Positions 31,639 to 40,310 of a DNA stretch of 41,149 nt are shown in pieces. This stretch comes from Smithellaceae bacterium (GTDB lineage: Bacteria > Desulfobacterota > Syntrophia > Syntrophales > Smithellaceae), in contig JAQUVQ010000023.1 in the NCBI GenBank assembly GCA_028693285.1, forward strand, positions 1 through 41,149, given 5' to 3'. Numbering within the stretch: position 1 is the first letter of the stretch; each line of letters opens with the position of its first letter. The notes beneath the pieces are model-generated. The model ran no database searches and was not told the origin of the DNA. It was given only the letters and a program-made list of their open reading frames with translations. The position numbers and the translations under genes are program-made.

Positions 31639-33087
31639 ATGAAAAAAATCCAAAAATTACTGGTGGCCAACCGGGGGGAAATCGCTTTGCGCATTATCCG
31701 CACCGCCAAGGAAATGGGGCTTTCCACCGTCGCGGTTTATGAAAAACCGGACAGCGAAGCGTATTTCCTGCGATTTGCCGATCAGGCCATTCTGATCGGC
31801 GACGGGCCGCGCAGGGATTATCTGAATATTGATAAAATCATCTGGGCGGCGCGAAAATCCGGCGCGGACGCCATTCACCCCGGATACGGCTTTTTATCGG
31901 AAAATCCGGAGCTTGCCGCCGCCTGCGAGAACGAAGACATCGCGTTCATCGGCCCGCCGCCCCGGGTGATCCGCGACTTGGGCAACAAGGTCGTCGCCCG
32001 CGAAATCATGGAAAAGGCCTCCATTCCCTTTGTTCCGGGAACCGGCACTCTTTCCGAAGGCGATGCGGGCCTTGCGGAGGCCGTGGCCTTCGGCAAAACG
32101 CACGGCTATCCGATCATGTTCAAGGCGCTGGCCGGCGGCGGCGGTCGCGGCATCCGTAAAATCGCAAGCGAGGAAGAGCTGCGCTCCCAGCTTCCGCAGG
32201 CGCGCTCCGAGGCGCGCTCCGCCTTCAACGATGACCGCATTTACATCGAAAAATGCGTCGAGTCGCCGCGCCACGTCGAAGTGCAGATTCTGGCCGATGC
32301 CTACGGCCACGTGATGCATCTGGGCACGCGCGACTGCTCCATTCAGCGCCGCCACCAGAAGCTGCTGGAAATCGCGCCGGCCGACCTGCCGAAAAACGTG
32401 CTCGACGCCATGCACCAAACGGCCATTCGGGCGGCCCGTGAAGCCGGTTACGTCAACGCCGGCACGGTGGAATTTCTGGTAGACCCGAAAACCAATCAAT
32501 TCTGGTTCATGGAGGTCAACACCCGTCTGCAGGTGGAGCACACCGTGACGGAAATTCTCACGGGCATCGACATCATCCGCCAGCAGGTGCTGCTCGCCGA
32601 AGGCGGCCGCCTGGAAATTCCCGAAGAGCGCATTCATCTGGTCAACAAGGCCATCCAGGTCCGCATCAACGCGGAGGATCCGAAAAACAACTTCATGCCC
32701 GAAGGCGGCAAGCGCGTCGAAGTGTATCAATCGCCCGGCGGACCGGAAATCCGGCTCGACGGCATCGTCTATCAGGGCTACAAAATTCCCACCGATTACG
32801 ATTCGCTCCTGGTCAAGCTCACCGTGCGCGGCTATTCCTGGCAGCAGACGATTCAGCGGCTCAAGCGCGCCCTCAAGGACTTCCTGATTGTCGGCCCCAA
32901 AACCACGATTCCCTTTTACCTGTCCATCTGCGACGATGCGGATTTCCGGGACGGCCGCTTTACGACCGACTACCTCGATGCCCATCCCGAACTGTTCGAT
33001 TATCCGGAGCCGGAGCGGGAAATCGCCAGGCTGTCCAAACTGATCGCGGAAATCCACTCGCGGAAAATCAATCCCTACGCCTACTGA
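31639..33087 (+). CDS. Biotin carboxylase subunit of a split biotin-dependent carboxylase
   Basis: ATP-dependent carboxylation of biotin, 482 residues. The order is a biotin-carboxylase N-terminal domain (KLLVANRGEIALRIIRTAKE), an ATP-grasp domain (GGGGRGIRK; ARSEARSAFNDDRIYIEKC; MEVNTRLQVEH, residues about 130-300), and a C-terminal domain. The NTRLQVEH motif and the Gly-rich loop are intact. ATG 31639 follows GGAAGGG. It could serve pyruvate carboxylase (PycA-like) or an acyl-CoA carboxylase; the gene next to it (PycB-like, 30-bp gap) favours the first, with the caveat noted there. Transcribed from a good promoter at 31563-31592. Confidence 0.92.
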   Translation: MKKIQKLLVANRGEIALRIIRTAKEMGLSTVAVYEKPDSEAYFLRFADQAILIGDGPRRDYLNIDKIIWAARKSGADAIHPGYGFLSENPELAAACENEDIAFIGPPPRVIRDLGNKVVAREIMEKASIPFVPGTGTLSEGDAGLAEAVAFGKTHGYPIMFKALAGGGGRGIRKIASEEELRSQLPQARSEARSAFNDDRIYIEKCVESPRHVEVQILADAYGHVMHLGTRDCSIQRRHQKLLEIAPADLPKNVLDAMHQTAIRAAREAGYVNAGTVEFLVDPKTNQFWFMEVNTRLQVEHTVTEILTGIDIIRQQVLLAEGGRLEIPEERIHLVNKAIQVRINAEDPKNNFMPEGGKRVEVYQSPGGPEIRLDGIVYQGYKIPTDYDSLLVKLTVRGYSWQQTIQRLKRALKDFLIVGPKTTIPFYLSICDDADFRDGRFTTDYLDAHPELFDYPEPEREIARLSKLIAEIHSRKINPYAY

Positions 33088-33116
33088 ACGGGCAAAGCTG
33101 CAAGGAGACCTATCGC

Positions 33117-35045
33117 ATGAAAATCCTCCCCGAAGAAAGAATCACCCCCCGCGAACTTCAGCGCGCCGGGGTCAAAGCCGTCCTGGAGAAAATGCGCGGA
33201 CAAAAAGGGTACTATCTCACCAATACCGAGAGGGATCTTTCGCAGTCGGATTTCAAAAACCGGATCATGCCCCACACCCAGATCCTCGTCGCCCCGGAGC
33301 GCAACGCGGCCGGCTACTTTTCGCTGGAAATCACGGGCGGAGCTTCGGTCCATGTCGATATGCTGCGCAAACAGATGAATCCGCTGGAGAAACTCGAGGT
33401 CCTTGCCGTCCACATGCCGGATACGCTTTTCCAAACCCTCTGCCGCGGCATCAACCTGTTCGGCTACCGCCCGTATCCGGAAAACGTCATCCGCCTCACC
33501 GTGGAAACCTTTGCCCGCCATGTCCACGTCTGGCGGGTGTTTGACTTTTTAAATTACATCCCCAACATGGTCCCCGTTTACGAAGAAGTCCAAAAAGCGG
33601 GGCGCATGCTCGAGGCGGCCGTCTGCTTTTCGACGGGGCCGGAGCATACCAACCGGTTCTACGTCAAAAAAGTGGGCGAAATTCTGGACGTGACCGGACC
33701 GGATATTCTGCTGGCCATCAAAAACCACGGCGGCCTTGGATCGCCCGGGCGCATCGGCGAACTGGTGCGCGCCATCCTGCAGAAGTATCCCGACCTGCTG
33801 ATTCACTACCACGGACACAACACCGACGGCAACGAAATCGGCCGCATCGTGGCCGCCGTGCAGAACGGAGCAAAAATCGTGGACGCGAGCGACCACGCGC
33901 TGACCGGCTTCTACGGACCCCCGCCGCTCCTGACGGTGGTCAACACGCTGGAAGATTACGGCTATCCCGCCGTCGGGCTGGACAAACAGGCCGTCATCGA
34001 CGCGTCCAGCAAACTGCGGCACGAACGCCCCTGCTACCGCGATTTCGAATCGCAGTTTTTCGGATTTGACCCGACGGTGCAGACCCACAAACTGCCCGGC
34101 GGCGCGACGGGGTCCAGCTTCGAACAGGCGCAAAAGGGCGGCTTCCTGGACCGCATGCCGGAAATTCTGCAGAACGAGCTGCCCCGCGTGCAAATCGAGC
34201 TGGGCAACTTCTGGAGCGTCACCCCCGGTTCGCAGATCCTGTGGACCACGGCCGCCAACAATGTCGTGAAGGGGGCGCGCTACCGGGACGTGAGCGATGA
34301 TTTGAAAAATCTGCTGCTGGAGCGCTACGGCAAGTTTCCGTTTTACAAGCCGGCGCCGGAGATCTACGAAGCGGTCTTCGGAAAGGACTGGAAAAAAATC
34401 GTAAGGCGCGAAGCCGGCTACCAGAAAATCGAAGACGTCGATCTGGACGTGGAAAGAAGAATCCTGGAGCACGCGATCGGCCGGAAGGCCACCGACGACG
34501 AACTGGTGCTGTATCTGCAGCATCCCAACGACGCGGTGGGCTTCTTCAAATTCGAGGAAAAATTCGGCAAAACATGGGTGCTGCCGCCCAAAGTGTGGTT
34601 CCGGCGCGGCGGTTTCGCCATCGGCGACAAGTTCGAGTTCCCCGACGCCACCGGCAAACTGCACACCATTGAAATCGGCCCTTCCCGCCGCACCAAAGAC
34701 GGCTCGCACATGACGCATCTGGGCGTTGATTACCACCCCGAACCGATCGTCACGCCGGCCGAAGAGGAAGGAGAAAAGCCTAAGGCCGCCTTGGCGCTTT
34801 CCGCCAAGGAAATCGGGGCGCTGGCCAGAATGGGCGACATTCGCGCAACCCTGAAGGGCGTCGTCAACCAGATCCCGGTGGCGGTGGGCGACGAGGTCGG
34901 CGCCGGCGACACGCTGGTCGTTCTGGAAGCCATGAAAATGCTCACCAACATCGCATCGGACGTGGACGGCAAGGTCTCGGAAATTTTTTCGTCTCCCGGT
35001 TCATCCGTGGAGACCGGCGACAAACTGATGCTGATTGAAATCTAG
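33117..35045 (+). CDS. Carboxyltransferase/biotin-carrier subunit, PycB-like, with altered substrate loops
   Basis: A 642-residue protein of an HMGL-type carboxyltransferase barrel (about 20-300), a helical domain, and a C-terminal biotinyl domain with the biotin Lys at K607 (VVLEAMKML). The core residues of pyruvate carboxylase/oxaloacetate decarboxylase are kept (ERDLSQS; RGINLFGYR; metal Lys in AIKNHGG; HGH in HYHGHNTDG), but loops around the substrate differ: FDFLNY for FDAMND, HNTDG for HDTAG, and GFYGPPP where pyruvate enzymes have GxTSQP. It probably carboxylates a 2-oxo acid or related substrate, not certainly pyruvate. ATG 33117 follows AAGGAG. Its stop overlaps the convergent DapB-like gene. 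Confidence 0.88.
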   Translation: MKILPEERITPRELQRAGVKAVLEKMRGQKGYYLTNTERDLSQSDFKNRIMPHTQILVAPERNAAGYFSLEITGGASVHVDMLRKQMNPLEKLEVLAVHMPDTLFQTLCRGINLFGYRPYPENVIRLTVETFARHVHVWRVFDFLNYIPNMVPVYEEVQKAGRMLEAAVCFSTGPEHTNRFYVKKVGEILDVTGPDILLAIKNHGGLGSPGRIGELVRAILQKYPDLLIHYHGHNTDGNEIGRIVAAVQNGAKIVDASDHALTGFYGPPPLLTVVNTLEDYGYPAVGLDKQAVIDASSKLRHERPCYRDFESQFFGFDPTVQTHKLPGGATGSSFEQAQKGGFLDRMPEILQNELPRVQIELGNFWSVTPGSQILWTTAANNVVKGARYRDVSDDLKNLLLERYGKFPFYKPAPEIYEAVFGKDWKKIVRREAGYQKIEDVDLDVERRILEHAIGRKATDDELVLYLQHPNDAVGFFKFEEKFGKTWVLPPKVWFRRGGFAIGDKFEFPDATGKLHTIEIGPSRRTKDGSHMTHLGVDYHPEPIVTPAEEEGEKPKAALALSAKEIGALARMGDIRATLKGVVNQIPVAVGDEVGAGDTLVVLEAMKMLTNIASDVDGKVSEIFSSPGSSVETGDKLMLIEI

Positions 35046-35833
35046 TAAACGGGAATGTTTTTCCGGAACATGTCCACGATGATGTTTTCCATGGAATAAA
35101 GGCCCGGCGGAGCGTGGATCAGCCATTTGGCGGCAAAAATGGCGCCCTGGCCGAATGCCGCCCGGCTGATGCTCTCATGCACCAGACGGATGGTCTGGTT
35201 GGGCAGTCCGAAAATGATTTCGTGCTTGCCCACAATTCCTCCCACGCGAATGGAATTGACGCGCCTTTCCTTTTCGAGGCCCAGAATCTCCGCGATTTTC
35301 AAAGCGGTGCCGGATTCCTCCTTTTTGCCGCGAAAGTGCTCTTCCACGATTTCAATATCCGCGTGCGGTGCGATTCCCTGAAGGATCTGCGACGCCACCA
35401 GCAGAAAATTGATGCCCAGGGTGATGTTCGGCGAATACAGAACCGCCGTCTTTTCGGACATCCGCTTTAAATCCTCCAGGTCTTCCGCCCTGTACTTCGA
35501 GATGGCGGAAATGATCCTGATCCCAAAATCGGCGGCGGGAGCGTACTGCCGGTGCGCGGCGGCGCTTGAAAAATCAACGATGATGTCCACCGGGTGGCGC
35601 CGGTAAAAATCAGGGGTCGATTCATCCACTGAAAAAACCCTCGCGTCATCCACTTCATACCCCAGCAGGCGGGATGCGTATTTGTGATGCTCCTTGTGGG
35701 TTTTCCGGACCACCCACTCCAGGTCGAACTGGCCGTCCTGAAAAAATTCTTCCGCCACCAGGCGGCCGGTTTTGCCGAAGCCGAAAAGACCGATCCTGAT
35801 CCTTGTTTGATTCGCGACTTTTTTGATTTTCAT
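35042..35833 (-). CDS. Dihydrodipicolinate reductase (DapB)-like protein
   Basis: The 263 residues have a Rossmann N terminus (IGLFGFGKTGRLVAE) and a DapB C-terminal domain: EEHFRGKKEESGTALKIAEIL aligns with the DapB signature; His159 and Lys163 equivalents are kept, His160 is Phe, and one residue is missing before SGTA. The call rests on overall match; no other lysine-pathway gene is near, so a different imine-reducing role is possible. ATG 35833 follows GAGGAG. The stop codon shares a CTAG with the stop of the convergent carboxyltransferase gene. Confidence 0.82.
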   Translation of the reverse strand: MKIKKVANQTRIRIGLFGFGKTGRLVAEEFFQDGQFDLEWVVRKTHKEHHKYASRLLGYEVDDARVFSVDESTPDFYRRHPVDIIVDFSSAAAHRQYAPAADFGIRIISAISKYRAEDLEDLKRMSEKTAVLYSPNITLGINFLLVASQILQGIAPHADIEIVEEHFRGKKEESGTALKIAEILGLEKERRVNSIRVGGIVGKHEIIFGLPNQTIRLVHESISRAAFGQGAIFAAKWLIHAPPGLYSMENIIVDMFRKNIPVY

Positions 35834-35909
35834 GGGCAAAATTCTCCTCTGCGCACGCGGGCAGCCCCCCAAGGCTGCCGCTCATAAGGAATCTTCCCTG
35901 GGAGAAGCC

Positions 35910-36320
35910 CTACATTTCCGGAAAGACTAAGATGGGCAGCATGGCCTCATCGATGACGTGCACATCCGTGCTGTCAAACATCGATGCATACAGCTTGCCG
36001 CGGTGTTTATGCCCGACAATAATCAGGTCGATTAGATTTTCCCTGGCGTATTGGACGATTTCTCCGGCGGTGTCGCCTTTGGAGACGGCGTAAACGACAT
36101 CCAGATTTTCCAGCAGGAATTCGGGCGCTGCTTCCTTGACTTTCAAGGCCACGGCATCTTCATGGTCCGCCGGATGGCGGTAGCCGGCCTGCGGATCATT
36201 GACATAGAGGATATGAATCCGGCTTGTGAAACGCCGCGCAAATTCCAGCGCGTGCACCATGGAAGAAAAATGCTCCCCGTCCAGATCCATCGCATACAGA
36301 ATATTTTTAAAATCGCGCAT
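35910..36320 (-). CDS. Universal stress protein (UspA family)
   Basis: Single Usp domain, 136 residues, starting KNILYAMDLDGEHFSSMVHAL and ending VIDEAMLPILVFPEM. The ATP-binding region VGHKHRGKLYASMFDSTDVHVID keeps the G-x2-G-like loop only in part, so ATP binding is possible but not certain. GGAGGG precedes ATG 36320. It lies between the DapB-like and M23 peptidase genes on the same strand. A stress or energy-sensing role is inferred from family. Confidence 0.9.
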   Translation of the reverse strand: MRDFKNILYAMDLDGEHFSSMVHALEFARRFTSRIHILYVNDPQAGYRHPADHEDAVALKVKEAAPEFLLENLDVVYAVSKGDTAGEIVQYARENLIDLIIVGHKHRGKLYASMFDSTDVHVIDEAMLPILVFPEM

Positions 36321-36449
36321 TCTTACCCTCCGAACCGCCGGAATTATATACCATCAGCAAAGGAAGTCAACCTTTTGGGGCACTTTTGACGGCCGGAGCC
36401 GGTGTTCCGAAGGACGTCATCTGCAGCGCGCCCGGGCGCTTCCGCCCGT

Positions 36450-37517
36450 TTATGACTCCAGGTCCCGGCTCAATTCGATCAGCGTCAAAGGATTTACCCT
36501 GGCCCCGCTGATCCGCACGCCCCAGTGCAGATGCGGGCCGGTCGCGCGCCCCGTGGCGCCGACGCTTCCGAGGATCCGCCCCTTTTCGACTTGCTCTCCC
36601 TCTTCAACCCGAATCTGATCCAGATGGAAATACATGCTGAAGATGCAGCTTCCATGGTCCACAAAAACGGATTTGCCCGTAAAGAAGTGATCGGCGGCCA
36701 GAACAACCGTGCCGGCATTGGTTGCCCGAACCGGACTGCCTGTTTTGCCCCGGATATCCACGCCCGTGTGCAAAGAGCGCTCCTGACGGTTGATGATGCT
36801 TCTCTGTCCGAAAGGCCCGACGATTTTGTTGTTCACCGGCATCCAAAAGGAACCTTCCCATTCCGGAGGGCGGCATTCGGCCTTCCACAGAGCGCTGACG
36901 GCCCGCGCTTCCGTCTTTACTCTTTTCAGGGAGGCTTCGTCCAGATCGACTTTGGCGCGGGGCAGCCGGATTTTGCGCACGCCGTAATCCCGGTCGTTGA
37001 CCTGTATTTCAAAAGTTCTTTCCATCTCCAGAGAAGGAACGCGCACGGCCACCGGATAAACACCGGGCTTCTGATTCAGATCGGCGGCGATAAACCCCCG
37101 CCACGCACCGTCGTCCCGACCACGGAGAAGGGGAATTTCCTTTTCCATCCATACCACCTGAAGATCGTCGGATTCACAGCCCTGGATGCTGAGCAGGATC
37201 AGGCCGCCGCGAACCATTGCGTCGGACGAAAAAGACACGTCCGGCGAAGACCCGGATTCGGCCGGCATCGCTGCCAGGCTCAGCATCAACAGCAGCACAG
37301 CGGATACCCGACTCATGAAAGCCGCCTTGCGGCCCTTCGGTCTCGCTGGCGCGCGACCCTCGGCAAACGGCAGAATCCCGCGTCTTTTCGAGGCAGCCGC
37401 TCCGTTTGCCGGCGCGGGCTTCGAAATCTTCCAGCCCGCAGTCGGCGTGGAAGCGGCGGAAAACCCGCCGGGGGAAGGGTAAACCGGCGAATGCGGTGAG
37501 GCAGCGTGTCGGGCCAT
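36450..37517 (-). CDS. M23 (LytM) family peptidoglycan endopeptidase
   Basis: The LytM domain lies in the last 130 residues: H250-D254 (HTGVDIRGK) and H329-x-H331 (GPHLHWGV) are the zinc ligands/active-site motif, so the enzyme should be active on cell-wall crosslinks. A signal or anchor segment is near residue 70 (AVLLLMLSLAAMPAES), and an Ig-like region (about 85-190) separates it from the catalytic part. Two starts compete: ATG 37517 has AAGGAG six bases upstream but puts a 67-residue Ala/Pro-rich stretch before the signal peptide; ATG 37316 sits right at the signal peptide with a weaker AAGG. The first is used here (355 residues). Confidence 0.9.
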   Translation of the reverse strand: MARHAASPHSPVYPSPGGFSAASTPTAGWKISKPAPANGAAASKRRGILPFAEGRAPARPKGRKAAFMSRVSAVLLLMLSLAAMPAESGSSPDVSFSSDAMVRGGLILLSIQGCESDDLQVVWMEKEIPLLRGRDDGAWRGFIAADLNQKPGVYPVAVRVPSLEMERTFEIQVNDRDYGVRKIRLPRAKVDLDEASLKRVKTEARAVSALWKAECRPPEWEGSFWMPVNNKIVGPFGQRSIINRQERSLHTGVDIRGKTGSPVRATNAGTVVLAADHFFTGKSVFVDHGSCIFSMYFHLDQIRVEEGEQVEKGRILGSVGATGRATGPHLHWGVRISGARVNPLTLIELSRDLES

Positions 37518-37613
37518 GAGATTCTCCTTAAAGGCGTTGTCCACGTCAGTGTACGCAGGATTTGTTTTTTTGCAACCCTGAAATGGCCCGTGTCTTGAAA
37601 AAATGAAAGCGGA

Positions 37614-37642
37614 TTGACTTGCGGCGCCGTATCGCCTATAGT
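37614..37642 (+). promoter_or_regulatory. Promoter of the DUF2179-type membrane protein gene
   Basis: TTGACT (37614-37619, 5/6) and TATAGT (37637-37642, 5/6) are exactly 17 bases apart. Transcription would begin near 37649, so translation must start after that, at the GTG at 37676. Confidence 0.7.
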
Positions 37643-37675
37643 GTTTGCGCCTTCTTGAAGGAATGGAGAGCTTCA

Positions 37676-38260
37676 GTGGATATTGCCGCTTTTTATCATT
37701 CGGAAATCTTCAAATTTGTCCTGCTTCCTGTCTTGATTTTTCTTGCGCGGATTTGCGACGTCACGCTCGATACGCTGCGCATCATCTATGTGTCGCGGGG
37801 AATGAAATTTCTGGCGCCGGCGATCGGCTTTGTCGAAGTGCTGATCTGGCTGGTCGCGATCACGCAGATTTTCAAGAACCTGTCCAACCCGATATGCTAT
37901 GTGGCCTATGCGGGCGGTTTCGCGATGGGCAACTTTATCGGCATCATCATCGAAGAAAAAATGGCGATCGGCACCGTGGTCATCCGAATCATCACGCAAA
38001 AGGACGCGGAGGCGCTCATCGGCTGCCTTAAAGAAAACCGTTACGGCGTCACGCACGTGGACGCTCAGGGGGCCATGGGGCAGGTAAAGATTATTTTTAC
38101 CATTGTCAAAAGAAAGTCCATCGATTCCGTGCTGGAAATCGTTCGCGGCTGCAACCCGCTGGCGTTTTATACCATTGAAGACGTTCGTTCCGTCCGCAAG
38201 GGGGTCTTCCCCCTCTTCAAAGCCGCCGGCAAGGGACCCGGGCCGGCCGCGGACGGATAG
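37676..38260 (+). CDS. DUF2179/DUF5698 (UPF0316) membrane protein
   Basis: The 194-residue protein has a long N-terminal helix pair (about residues 12-30 and 42-65: LLPVLIFLARICDVTLDTLR, LAPAIGFVEVLIWLVAITQI) and a third (YAGGFAMGNFIGIIIEEK), followed by a soluble C-terminal DUF2179-type domain (about 105-175) ending in the conserved NPLAFYTIEDVRSVRKG. The GTG at 37676 is used because GGAGAG lies just upstream and the promoter at 37614-37642 rules out earlier starts. Function of the family is not known. It is divergent from the M23 peptidase gene. Confidence 0.9.
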   Translation: MDIAAFYHSEIFKFVLLPVLIFLARICDVTLDTLRIIYVSRGMKFLAPAIGFVEVLIWLVAITQIFKNLSNPICYVAYAGGFAMGNFIGIIIEEKMAIGTVVIRIITQKDAEALIGCLKENRYGVTHVDAQGAMGQVKIIFTIVKRKSIDSVLEIVRGCNPLAFYTIEDVRSVRKGVFPLFKAAGKGPGPAADG

Positions 38261-38317
38261 GCGGACCGGAGAAGTCCCGCCGACTGCCGGGAAAACTCCC
38301 GTCGCCGAATAGCCGGT

Positions 38318-38340
38318 CGGGGAGTCACCCTTATTCCCCG
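38318..38340 (+). terminator. Weak terminator-like hairpin after the DUF2179 gene
   Basis: CGGGGA (38318-38323) and TCCCCG (38335-38340) are 6-base arms with an 11-base loop, followed by TTTCCGTT. It lies between the convergent DUF2179 and cstA genes. The evidence is modest. Confidence 0.35.
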
Positions 38341-38346
38341 TTTCCG

Positions 38347-40095
38347 TTATGCCGCCTGCCCCGCTTTTGCCTTTAAATCCCGCCAGCTCTTGAGCGCCAG
38401 CACAATCACGCCGATGGAAAGGAGGATCAGCGCGACGTCCGTCACGGCCAGCGCGAGGTTGTGCTTGGGAAGGTATTTATTGACCAGCAGCGACACCAGC
38501 GAATAAATCGTGGTGATCATCATGAAAACCGCCGGCAGCATGGTAAACCAGGCCGTTTTCTTTCTTTTGACCAGCCAGGCGGAAACGGCAATCAGCGCCA
38601 GCGAAGCCAGAAGCTGGTTGGCGGAGCCGAAAATCGGCCAGATGGCCGCAAACGCGTTGGTGTAGGCCAGAAAGTACATCAGCGATACGCACAGAAAGGC
38701 GTTGAAAAGATAAGACCCCATGATTTTCGGAACTTTCCGGAAAACGACCTGCCAGAGCTCCTCAAACAGATACCGGTTCAAGCGGACGGCCGTGTCCAGC
38801 GTCGTGACGACAAACCCTTCCACCATCAGAATTCCAAAGACCGTTCCGTACACGGGCGGAATGCCGAGCGATTTGTCCAGAAGGCCGCCGACCCCGAGGG
38901 CAAACGCCAGTATGGGATTGGCCTTGACGCCGGCGGCGGATGGAAAGGCGATGTTGACGAAATCGGCAAAAGCGATCCCGCAGCCGACGGCAATCATGAC
39001 GCCGATGGCGAGCAGGCCTTCGAGCAGCATGCCGCCGAAAGCAATCTTTTTGACGTGCGTTTCCCTGGAAACCTGTTTGCTGGACGTTCCTCCGGCCACC
39101 AGCGCATGAAAACCGGAAACCGCGCCGCAGGCTACGGTAATGAACAGAAAAGGCCAGACCGGCCCCAACTTGTCTGCTCCCTGCGCCAGATTGAAGGCGG
39201 GCGCCGTAAAGGTCAGGCCTTGGAAGCCGGCGGCGATGCCTCCGGCAAAAAGCGCGGCCACTCCGATATACAGCAAAAAGGAATTGGTGAAATCGCGCGG
39301 CTGCAGAATGATCCAGACGGGAATTCCCGCCGCGAGCAGCGTATAAAAGCAGAGAATAACCATCCAGACATCCGGGTCCAGGGAAACAGGATATTTCATG
39401 CCGTACAAAATGGAGCCTATGCAGACGATGACGGCCAGGGGTACGGCCAGCTTGACGCTGACGCCTCTTTTGTACACCAGCCAGCCGACGACCGGCGCAA
39501 AAGCGGTGATGATAATAAGGGACGTCGAGGAGATGCCGCCGATTTGCGCGTTGGGCACGCCACCCACCAGCACGGTTTTGACAATCGTCTGGTCGGGCGT
39601 GAGCCTCATCATCTCCAGCGGCACCAGCGACGTCAGGGAAACGGCCGTCAGCCCCAGAAAGGCGGAGGTCAGAAGCAAAAGCATCAGGATGGCAAAGCTG
39701 ATGAACAGGAAGAAGCCTGTGTTGCCCAGGGACTCTCTGGCGATCTCGGCGATGGACTTGCCCTTTTCCCGAACGCTGGCAAACAGCACGGTCATGTCCT
39801 GGACGGCGCCGATAAAGATGGTGCCGATAACCGCCCACAGCCAGACAGGCAGATAGCCGAACAGCAGGGCGACGGTAGGCCCGATAATCGGCCCGCCCCC
39901 GGCAATGCTGGCAAAATGATGCCCGAACAGAATCACGGGTTTGGTCGGCACATAGTCGCGGTCATCCCGCAGCGCGCAGGCCGGCGTGGGCCGGCTGTCA
40001 TTTTCGTCGAAAAGCTTCGCGATAAAACGCGCATAAAAGCGATAGGCCAGAAAGAACAAAACCGCCGCTACAATCAACACAACAGCAACATTCAT
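38347..40095 (-). CDS. cstA: CstA family peptide/pyruvate transporter
   Basis: Carbon-starvation protein CstA, 582 residues, with about sixteen membrane helices. Family hallmarks: KPVILFGHHFASIAGGGPIIGPTVAL, AVQDMTVLFASVREKGKSIAEIA, SGFHALVAGGTSSKQVSRE and FGILMVEGFVVTTLDTAVRL. CstA proteins take up peptides or pyruvate on starvation (known for the family). GGAGAAGG precedes ATG 40095. A promoter at 40182-40209, framed by a 10-bp inverted repeat, drives it away from the divergent enoyl-CoA hydratase gene. Confidence 0.95.
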   Translation of the reverse strand: MNVAVVLIVAAVLFFLAYRFYARFIAKLFDENDSRPTPACALRDDRDYVPTKPVILFGHHFASIAGGGPIIGPTVALLFGYLPVWLWAVIGTIFIGAVQDMTVLFASVREKGKSIAEIARESLGNTGFFLFISFAILMLLLLTSAFLGLTAVSLTSLVPLEMMRLTPDQTIVKTVLVGGVPNAQIGGISSTSLIIITAFAPVVGWLVYKRGVSVKLAVPLAVIVCIGSILYGMKYPVSLDPDVWMVILCFYTLLAAGIPVWIILQPRDFTNSFLLYIGVAALFAGGIAAGFQGLTFTAPAFNLAQGADKLGPVWPFLFITVACGAVSGFHALVAGGTSSKQVSRETHVKKIAFGGMLLEGLLAIGVMIAVGCGIAFADFVNIAFPSAAGVKANPILAFALGVGGLLDKSLGIPPVYGTVFGILMVEGFVVTTLDTAVRLNRYLFEELWQVVFRKVPKIMGSYLFNAFLCVSLMYFLAYTNAFAAIWPIFGSANQLLASLALIAVSAWLVKRKKTAWFTMLPAVFMMITTIYSLVSLLVNKYLPKHNLALAVTDVALILLSIGVIVLALKSWRDLKAKAGQAA

Positions 40096-40181
40096 AACCT
40101 TCTCCTCGATACCGCACGGAATGGATGGTCGCCGCCATTATTGTTGATGAAGGTTGCCCCGCATGCCCGCAGGACGCCGGA

Positions 40182-40209
40182 ATCATACACCTTATTTCCG
40201 GGGATTCAA
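40182..40209 (-). promoter_or_regulatory. Promoter of cstA
   Basis: Minus strand: TTGAAT (40209-40204, 4/6) and TATGAT (40187-40182, 5/6), 16 bases apart. The start would be near 40175, about 80 bases before the start codon. It lies inside the dyad described at 40192-40233. Confidence 0.55.
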
Positions 40210-40233
40210 GAAAATTCCGCATGCCGGAAATAA
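40192..40233. promoter_or_regulatory. 10-bp inverted repeat spanning the cstA -35 region, probable operator
   Basis: TTATTTCCGG (40192-40201) and CCGGAAATAA (40224-40233) are perfect inverted arms; their centres are 32 bp apart, about three helical turns. The cstA -35 lies in the 22-bp spacer and one arm falls between -35 and -10. The gap also holds TGCCCCGCATG twice in direct orientation (40155-40165, 40250-40260). Confidence 0.55.
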
Positions 40234-40281
40234 AAATTTTGGCATGCGCTGCCCCGCATGGCGGCGGTTTGCTGTTTCCTC

Positions 40282-40310
40282 TTGACACGCTTTTGCGTTC
40301 TTTCTATAGT
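40282..40310 (+). promoter_or_regulatory. Promoter of the enoyl-CoA hydratase gene
   Basis: TTGACA (40282-40287) and TATAGT (40305-40310, 5/6) are 17 bases apart. The start would be near 40317, giving a leader of about 60 bases. A GGAAC-G-GTTCC palindrome (40326-40336) lies just after it, a possible operator. Confidence 0.75.

Noticed and set aside
35860..35879. GGCAGCC/GGCTGCC hairpin upstream of the DapB-like gene as a terminator
   Set aside because: Seven-base stem without a following T-run on the minus strand; too weak to call.
38461..40233. Long plus-strand open frame (590 codons) opposite cstA
   Set aside because: It is antisense to a clear CstA gene; its translation is Arg/Gln/Gly-rich with no domain, a by-product of GC-rich codon use.
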